From Euperipatoides rowelli (lineage: Eukaryota; Onychophora; Udeonychophora; Euonychophora; Peripatopsidae), in the NCBI GenBank assembly GCA_003024985.2, contig PXIH01S0001986.1: DNA of 12,147 nucleotides; one strand, 5' to 3'. Below are positions 7,240-12,147 of this stretch, in pieces. The position numbers and the translations under genes were made by a program. How positions within the stretch are numbered: the first letter of the stretch is position 1; every line of letters starts with the position of its first letter. Below the pieces are notes generated by a model. The model searched no databases. It was not told the origin of the DNA and saw nothing but the letters and a program-made list of their open reading frames with translations.

Positions 7240-7736
7240 AAACATTTATTTGGAAACCTTATAATAACCCATGTATTTCAGGTTATCCCCAGCATTTGCC
7301 CAACAAATATTTAGGAATCTTTTTTTTCCTTTAGGTAGGTTCTGACTCAGGTAAAATAACAAAGGAATTTTTATTAGAATATTTTGATAAATTAATTATA
7401 AATATTAAAGGAAAGTATATTTCTCTTCTTACTCGTGTTGAATTATTAATTCATATTTTTTTTTCTAAATCAATTATTATTCTTTTCATATTAATTTACC
7501 AAAATATTTTTACAACGTATATAAGCACTAGCCCACCTTATCCTTTGGAAAACACGTTTGGTGCCTATTTTTTTAAAAAAACTTTGTGTCTTCCCATTAT
7601 TAAAGGTGGTTTGGTCTACATGATCTCGAATCACTTTTTTCAGATCAAAGTGCAAATTTATATGTAACTTTGTTTGCTTTTTTGAGTTCTCTGGATTTTG
7701 TAATGACAGTTCCCCCTACCCACACTCCCCCTCCAA

Positions 7737-8201
7737 ATGTGTATGCTCAAATACTATTCTTTTCCCCTCCATAATGCTTACTTAAATATAATGGATATAT
7801 TAGATTTTCTGCCTATCAAATTTAATTACAAAATAGTGAACTTAAATATTGATCATATTAATCCGCCATATGCATCTACACTTTTAAAACCTCTTTATAA
7901 AAAATTAAACATAATTAAAGATGCTCACATTTTTGATTTCACTTTTAGAATCCTTCACAAGTCTTTGTTCTCAAATATTTTGCTTGTCAACAAGTATAAT
8001 TTACAACTAGATACCAAATGTGATTTTTGTACTGATTTAGATTCAATACATCATTTATTTTTTTATTGTCCTAATTTTTCCAATCTTAGAATCTTACTAC
8101 AAATTTTTTTTGGATTTTCTTTATCCAATAGTGATATCTTATCTATTGCACTATTTTTCTTTTTTTTTCTTTATTTGTTGTGTGGAAGACACAAAATTTA
8201 A
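7737..8201 (+). pseudogene. LINE zinc-knuckle and C-terminal region remnant
   Basis: This is the longest open frame in the window (154 codons). It contains IFDFTFRILHKSLFSN followed by CDFCTDLDSIHHLFFYC, a C-x2-C ... H-x4-C zinc-binding arrangement (zf-RVT type) that follows the reverse transcriptase in L1/Tx1-type and related LINEs, and then a hydrophobic segment ending GRHKI before a TAA. The same frame continues past that stop with CLKALKCDHGYFFYVK, consistent with the family C-terminus. The first Met is probably not a biological start. It resembles the minus-strand knuckle at 850-1161. Confidence 0.7.
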
Positions 8202-8280
8202 AGGTGTTTAAAAGCATTAAAATGCGACCATGGGTATTTTTTTTATGTGAAGTAAAAAAAACAACATGATGTAGATTTAC

Positions 8281-8296
8281 AACTTTTACCAGTGTC
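8281..8296. repeat. SINE copy 1 target duplication, left
   Basis: AACTTTTACCAGTGTC is repeated exactly at 8612-8627. A 16-bp exact duplication shows target-primed insertion. The last five bases (GTGTC) also precede the head in copy 2, so the true element start could be up to five bases earlier. Confidence 0.85.
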
Positions 8297-8611
8297 TTGG
8301 TTCCGTGGTGGTGGTGGTCGAGCAGATTCACTTCCACTTGAGCAGATTCACTTCCGCTTGATGAACCNAAGGCATATGCTGAGGTGTACAGGTTTGTGCT
8401 TCGGCTTGGGCAGTTAAGGAATGGTTTTTTTCCCCTAACTTTAACAGCTCGCCTCGGATTTTTCCAAGTACACTGCCCTTGTAACATCTAAGGACCTGTA
8501 TTTAGCTTTTCAATCATTTAATATATATTCAATTTAAGTTTAAAGTTAAGTAACCATAAAAAATACATTTCTTCATCTCCTCTTGGAGAGGAAATCATAA
8601 AATAAAAAAAA
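8297..8611 (+). mobile_element. tRNA-derived SINE family A, copy 1
   Basis: The element lies between exact 16-bp duplications and is inserted in the C-terminal coding part of the L1/Tx1-like LINE. Its head has GGTTCCGT and an A-box-like TGGTCGAGCAG, then a tRNA-like segment containing GGCATATGCT, comparable to the long variable arm of Leu/Ser-type tRNAs. The B box is poor. The body includes CTCGCCTCGG and CCAAGTACACTGCCCTTGTA; the 3' end has ATCTCCTCTTGGAGAGGAAA and an A-rich tail. A 20-base piece of the head is tandemly duplicated (8321-8340 and 8341-8360, one mismatch), and base 8368 is an N. Copy 2 at 9807-10100 matches it along the whole length. It would be transcribed by RNA polymerase III from the internal promoter and moved by a LINE; both points are family knowledge. 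Confidence 0.9.
8321..8360 (+). repeat. 20-bp tandem duplication in the SINE head
   Basis: AGCAGATTCACTTCCACTTG and AGCAGATTCACTTCCGCTTG follow one another; copy 2 has one such unit. It starts inside the A-box-like element, so it duplicates part of the promoter region. Confidence 0.85.
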
Positions 8612-8627
8612 AACTTTTACCAGTGTC
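8612..8627. repeat. SINE copy 1 target duplication, right
   Basis: Exact second copy of AACTTTTACCAGTGTC, directly after the A-rich tail. Confidence 0.85.
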
Positions 8628-8856
8628 ATCTTCAATCATAAGTGGTATAACTCTGTTACTAAGCTATTTTATGAAACTTATTTGCTATTTTGCTGTGATT
8701 TATTACCTTGTCACTTACATTTGTAAAATATTGTTTTTGTTTTGCATATTTCTTCTACATGTATTACTTTCTATTGAGCTATAATGTACAGATAATTTTA
8801 TTTTTGATATTGTTCTTTAAATATTGTACAATAATTGCACTTATGAAAAAAAAAAA

Positions 8857-9794
8857 CAAACATTTTTTTCTCTTTTATGTACTCCTTTGTATTTGAAATT
8901 AAATATGAAGACTTCTAAAAAAAAATGTACTGCTTTTTTTTTTTTACTTTGAACATTAGTGTATTGAGGAAAGTGTATGTGGGGGGTATAAGGAGTTGAA
9001 GTACCCCTGCAGCCTTCTCTAAAATTTAAGAAACCTAAATTGAAACAATAAAGTATAATTGACTGCAGGAAGTGATAAATATTAATTTGTGCAGTCAGTA
9101 TGACAGCTGCAGAAATATTGTAGATAATAAAAATCAATTAGGATATTTGATTCAGATACAATAACCCCAAATTTATACGTTGTGGAATCACAGATATACA
9201 AGAATTAAATACAAATCAAATATAACAAATTTATAAGAGTTTCAGCACTCATATATAAATTGCAAGAGGCTAAACAGGAGATAATGATTGTGGAAAAGCC
9301 AAAATGCAATCAATATAGCCAATTTTTAAAACAACTTATAATGAACTAGATTTTACTTTTTCAAAAGTTGGTATGAATAAGTTAAAAAGTCCATTCTTTG
9401 TAGATTTTTTTTTTTAAATAACTAATTTTATTAATATTTTCGTACTGTATATACTTTAGCCAGGAGCTTTGTTTGTTGATAAATTCATTTAAAACTAAAC
9501 ACAAATCTAAAAAATGCATTAGCTTTTAGGGACTTCTCACCTGGACCCTTGGGAAGCTAAAGCATTCCAAATCCCAAACATAAATAAAGTTTATAAAATA
9601 GGCCTTGTCTCTCCTCTGAACTCTTAAGAAATATTTCACACCAGCAACTCCTTAACTAAGCTTTAACTTAATAATACCAGTGCATCTTTAAATTTCACAT
9701 CTCCCAACATTAGTCTTCATGCTTTCCATCTTGACAAAGGTTTGCAAAAACTTCTTAAACTTCTTTCTAAACTTTTAATAGGGAGACTTAGAAT
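8857..9794. other. AT-rich stretch with one stem-loop, no confident gene
   Basis: No recognisable protein is found. An inverted repeat, 9513-9526 with 9553-9566, gives a stem of about 14 bp with two mismatches. From 9670 a plus-strand frame is open up to the SINE at 9807 and, in the same frame, beyond it to a stop at 10165; this may be an unrecognised LINE coding remnant. An AATAAA at about 9046 has no gene to serve. Confidence 0.4.
9513..9566. repeat. Short inverted repeat (stem-loop)
   Basis: AATGCATTAGCTTT pairs with GAAGCTAAAGCATT at 12 of 14 positions, with a 26-base loop that ends CCCTTGG. No T-run follows and no role is evident. Confidence 0.45.
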
Positions 9795-9806
9795 AAAATC
9801 CTTGGT
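9795..9806. repeat. SINE copy 2 target duplication, left
   Basis: AAAATCCTTGGT recurs as AAAACCCTTGGT at 10101-10112, one mismatch in 12. Confidence 0.7.
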
Positions 9807-10100
9807 GTCTCGGTTCCGTCACTCCATGGTCGAGCGGATTCACTTCCGCTTGATGAACCGAAGGCATATGCCGAGGTGTACAGGTTTACACGCCTGGATT
9901 AGCGTTAAGGAACGTTTTTTTCCCTAGCTTTAACAGCTCGCCTCGGGTTTTTTCCAAGTACGCTGCCCTTGTAACATCAAGGAACCTGTGAGTCCAGTTT
10001 TCAATCAGTTAAATATTCAATTTTAAGTTCAATTTAATTAACCAAAAAAATACATTTCTTCTCCTCTGGGAGAGGAAATTTATTTAAAAAATAAATAAAT
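9807..10100 (+). mobile_element. tRNA-derived SINE family A, copy 2
   Basis: This is the better preserved member of the family. The head has GGTTCCGTCACTCC, an A-box TGGTCGAGCGG (9827-9837), GAACCGAAGGCATATGCCG with a perfect GGCATATGCC arm, and GTGTACAGGTTTACAC, a stem-loop at the place of a T arm in which the B box is no longer canonical. The body has AACAGCTCGCCTCGGG, CCAAGTACGCTGCCCTTGTA and CAAGGAACCTG. The 3' end has CTTCTCCTCTGGGAGAGGAA, which can fold as CCTCT-GGG-AGAGG, followed by a tail of AAAT repeats. The tRNA type (Leu/Ser-like) is inference from the long variable-arm-like palindrome. It differs from copy 1 by scattered substitutions and lacks the head duplication. Confidence 0.9.
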
Positions 10101-10112
10101 AAAACCCTTGGT
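10101..10112. repeat. SINE copy 2 target duplication, right
   Basis: AAAACCCTTGGT, one mismatch from the left copy; it follows the AAAT-type tail directly. Confidence 0.7.
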
Positions 10113-10748
10113 TAATGTTCTTCATGACAACTTTCTAAAAATCCTCATCCTCCACAAAGTAAACTAAAGAAATCCTGGATTTGGTCATTCAAATATAATC
10201 CATAAAGCTAGTCCACTGATCATGGAACAGAGAGGGAGTGAAATGAAGAAAGCGATATGGGAAGGCAAATTAACACAAAGCTATCAGTAGAGCTAGAAAA
10301 TGACATCTCTATTAGAATACTACTACTATCTAAAGCCTCGAAAAATTGACGAAGCAGGTATATTTCTCTGCAGTAATGAGATAGCATAGCACCAGGGCTG
10401 TCTGGTTCCAAAAGATAACTATTAGTTTCATTTACCAAATTAAGTTTACCATCCCCTGTTTCCTTCTAAACTTGATGACACCTATTACCCATCCTGTAAG
10501 TCTCTCGATACAATTCAAAATAGGCAACACTTGCCCCATACTCCCCCCCTCCCACAATATTAACACACTTATTTAAATTATATGATCAAGTTAGATGGAT
10601 TTTTTAATAATATTGATTCCTATCATTTTTTTTTCAGATTATGAAGCCTACCTGTTTATAATAATAATAATTATTATATTATTTAATGTTATAGCCAAGT
10701 TTAATTTATTTTTAAATGCTTGTGATTATTGTTGAACAGATAGAATTT
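10113..10748. other. AT-rich stretch, no recognised gene
   Basis: A minus-strand open frame at 10220-10438 (72 codons) is rich in Ser, Leu and Phe, and another minus-strand frame of about 43 codons lies just upstream of it in a different phase. I recognise no family in either. Between 10500 and 10720 the sequence is C-rich for a short run, then plain AT-rich with ATA/ATT repeats. Confidence 0.35.
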
Positions 10749-10763
10749 AGAATTTACTAATAT
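10749..10763. repeat. SINE B target duplication, left
   Basis: AGAATTTACTAATAT is repeated exactly at 11043-11057 (15 bp). Confidence 0.9.
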
Positions 10764-11042
10764 GTCCTGACATGGTGGTTCAGTCGGTAGTGTTACTGGC
10801 TGCTATCATGGAAAGCACAGGTTCGTTTCCTAGCTAGTTATGGAATATTTTCTCTGCTTAGAACATCTTGCTATGAGTTTTTTTTACCCAGTACGCTGCC
10901 GGCTCTTTAGAACTTGTATCTCTTGTAGTAATTAGTGAATTTAATTCTTTAATATTTAATTGCATTAACATCACAAATAAGAAACTTCCTGTTAAATAAC
11001 GGGATTTTTTTTTTTATTAAAAAAAAATAAATGAATGAAAAA
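10764..11042 (+). mobile_element. tRNA-derived SINE family B
   Basis: Bounded by exact 15-bp duplications. The head GTCCTGACATGGTGG carries a good A box TGGTTCAGTCGG (10776-10787) and B box GGTTCGTTTCC (10820-10830), spaced as in a tRNA without a long variable arm. The middle contains CCCAGTACGCTGCCGG after a T-run, sharing AGTACGCTGCC and its T-rich lead-in with family A. The 3' part ends in CCTGTTAAATAACGGG, able to form a 6-bp stem with one G-U pair, then T- and A-rich sequence. I infer a polymerase III transcribed SINE, built from a different tRNA-type head on a body related to family A. Confidence 0.9.
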
Positions 11043-11057
11043 AGAATTTACTAATAT
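11043..11057. repeat. SINE B target duplication, right
   Basis: Exact second copy of AGAATTTACTAATAT after the A-rich tail. Confidence 0.9.
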
Positions 11058-11107
11058 TATTATTAAAGAAATGAAATATTTTTTTTATTAATCTTATATT
11101 TTCAGAG

Positions 11108-11121
11108 AGTAGCGAAAATTT
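11108..11121. repeat. SINE C target duplication, left
   Basis: AGTAGCGAAAATTT is repeated exactly at 11297-11310 (14 bp). Confidence 0.9.
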
Positions 11122-11296
11122 GCCCTTCGGGGCTAGCCTCGTGGCGAAGCACGAGTTATTGTAATCCGCCGACCCGAGTTCGAGCCTGGCGGAGGGTTAA
11201 AATATATGATATTTTCTTATTTGTTTGTCTTATTATGTCCATATTATAAATAGAGATGTCCTGTCATTGACGGGTCACTTTATTTTAAAAAAAAAA
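11122..11296 (+). mobile_element. Short tRNA-derived SINE family C (175 bp)
   Basis: Bounded by exact 14-bp duplications and only 65 bases after the previous SINE's right duplication. The GC-rich head has an A-box-like TAGCCTCGTGGC (11134-11145) and a B box GAGTTCGAGCC (11176-11186), about 30 bases apart, as in a tRNA. After the head comes an AT-rich stretch without the AGTACGCTGCC body, then CCTGTCATTGACGGG, a 6-bp stem with a 3-base loop, and a poly-A tail. It is a simple SINE: tRNA head plus LINE-like tail. The head differs from families A and B, and the tRNA of origin is not clear. The tail stem matches that of family B. Confidence 0.9.
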
Positions 11297-11310
11297 AGTA
11301 GCGAAAATTT
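11297..11310. repeat. SINE C target duplication, right
   Basis: Exact second copy of AGTAGCGAAAATTT after the poly-A. Confidence 0.9.
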
Positions 11311-12147
11311 AATAAAATACAGATAGGAATTAGTAAAAAAAAAATGATAACTATACAACCGTTTTCCTAAAACCTCTTAAAAAAATCAATAGAAAAAGTT
11401 ATGGTGGTTTATTGGAATTTGAAGAACTAAAGTTATTTGTTGACATTAGTAGCAAGAGTGAAATGTTCTTTGCGTGTCTGTTAAACCCTAGAGAGTATGT
11501 CACGTGTAAAAGTGACTAGATCATTTCATTTGAAATCAAAGTTTTTTTTTTATTGCTCTTGTTATTAGCTTTTAGTAATTTAGCAGAATTTAATCTTTAA
11601 AATGATGATTTCCTTTCTCTTTTAGCTTGAGCTATTTTTATATTAAAGTTGATTACCCTTATTTTCTTTATGAAATTTTGTAGCCACAGTAGCAATATTA
11701 TTAAATCTGTTATGTGTAACCTTAAATAATTTCCACTTTTGATTTTATATAGATAGAAATCGATTGATCAACGAATACAATTTTCTTTTAGAACATTTTT
11801 AGAAATGTTGGGATGGTAAAGTTTATTCGCAACAATAACACTTCTATCCCCTTGCTTTAATCTGTCTTTTTCTAGCACGAGAAATTTTCCTTTGAAAATG
11901 TAAGCTAATCACCTTTAAAAAATATAAATGAGACAGGAATATTCAAGAATACGGTTGGTCTTACATTATAGAGTGATGAACTATTTTTTTTTTTAGATCA
12001 CTGTTCTATTCTCGTTATCACCAGCTAATTGTTACAAAAGCTAACTATTTCGCCTATACTTTATTATTATTATTATTATTATTATTATTTCAACTAACAC
12101 ATAATACAAAGAAACGATTTGAAAGAAGCTAAAAGCCCCGATCAAAT
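11311..12147. other. AT-rich stretch, no recognised gene
   Basis: No open frame with recognisable protein character, no tRNA-like pattern and no repeat shared with the rest of the window was found. T-runs at 11540-11551 and 11982-11994 and the (TTA)n run are the only simple structures. Confidence 0.4.
12061..12089. repeat. (TTA)n microsatellite
   Basis: Nine perfect TTA units followed by TT; a length-variable site would be expected. Confidence 0.95.

Larger units (their letters stand above)
6720..8856 (+). mobile_element. L1/Tx1-like LINE copy, reverse transcriptase to 3' end
   Basis: Successive plus-strand frames give reverse transcriptase motif A near 6819-6860, the QGSPLS and YVDD motifs at 6990-7142, a KYLGI segment near 7300 with later SLLTRVELLI, a zinc knuckle within 7737-8201, and a C-terminal tail (GRHKI ... 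CLKALKCDHGYFF) reaching the SINE insertion at 8281. This order fits LINEs of the L1/Tx1 kind, where the protein continues about 40 residues after a Gly-Lys/Arg-x-x-Ile motif. After the SINE, AT-rich sequence continues to an 11-A run (8846-8856), taken as the poly-A end. Several frameshifts and stops (for example 7237-7239) show that it is dead. The endonuclease and ORF1 are absent. The clade is inferred from motif style only. Confidence 0.7.

Noticed and set aside
8143-8487. Minus-strand open frame of 114 codons containing an ambiguous residue
   Set aside because: It runs antisense through a LINE C-terminus and SINE copy 1; the open frame is a by-product of the SINE sequence.
8708-8896. Plus-strand hydrophobic open frame (62 codons, Phe/Leu/Tyr-rich)
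   Set aside because: T-rich DNA gives such membrane-like translations by chance; it lies in the presumed LINE 3' untranslated part and enters its poly-A.
8841-9137. Minus-strand open frame of 98 codons
   Set aside because: Lys/Phe-rich product of A/T runs, with no motif and no recognisable start context.
10220-10438. Minus-strand open frame of 72 codons (LLEPDSPGAMLSHYCREIYL ...)
   Set aside because: The composition is less biased than other chance frames, but no family is recognised and no splice or transcript signal is clear, so it is not called a gene.
10764-11296. Functional tRNA genes at the A/B-box regions
   Set aside because: The acceptor stems do not close and both regions are heads of elements bounded by target duplications with 3' tails, so they are SINEs.

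Overview
The window is strongly AT-rich (about 70 % by eye), full of homopolymer runs, and holds no gene that I can call as host protein-coding, tRNA or rRNA. Everything I can identify is mobile-element DNA of animal type: decayed non-LTR retrotransposons (LINEs), four tRNA-headed SINEs, a tandem array of Helitron-like units and a foldback DNA transposon. I infer intergenic or intronic DNA from a draft assembly of an invertebrate metazoan (one N at 8368). I cannot name the taxon.

Layout. 1-790: no confident gene; weak exon-like or LINE-like open frames. 792-1161: minus-strand LINE 3' end with a CCHC-type zinc knuckle and poly-T border. 1402-2637: eight head-to-tail units of about 150-160 bp, each starting TC and ending CTAG, the block sitting between A and T as Helitrons do. 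2650-3290: another plus-strand LINE 3' end whose knuckle region appears in two pieces. 3548-4038: minus-strand CR1/Jockey-like LINE C-terminus, broken by a 659-bp foldback element (4039-4697) with arms of about 220 bp and an 8-bp target duplication. 4706-5860: low-complexity DNA with a dispersed repeat. 5912-6713: plus-strand CR1-like LINE C-terminus ending in (TAAATG)n. About 6720-8856: plus-strand L1/Tx1-like LINE with reverse transcriptase motifs and zinc knuckle, interrupted near its C-terminus by SINE copy 1 (8297-8611). 9807-10100: SINE copy 2, same family. 10764-11042 and 11122-11296: two further SINEs of different build. 11311-12147: AT-rich DNA with a (TTA)n run.

How the parts relate. 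All LINE frames carry stops or frameshifts, so none of these copies can act on its own. The SINEs have clear 12-16 bp target duplications, as expected if a LINE machinery mobilised them. The last two SINEs have different tRNA-like heads but end in the same stem-loop with a compensatory base-pair change, pointing to a shared LINE partner. The most unusual structures are the Helitron-like tandem array, with its higher-order duplication, and the foldback element inserted in a LINE.
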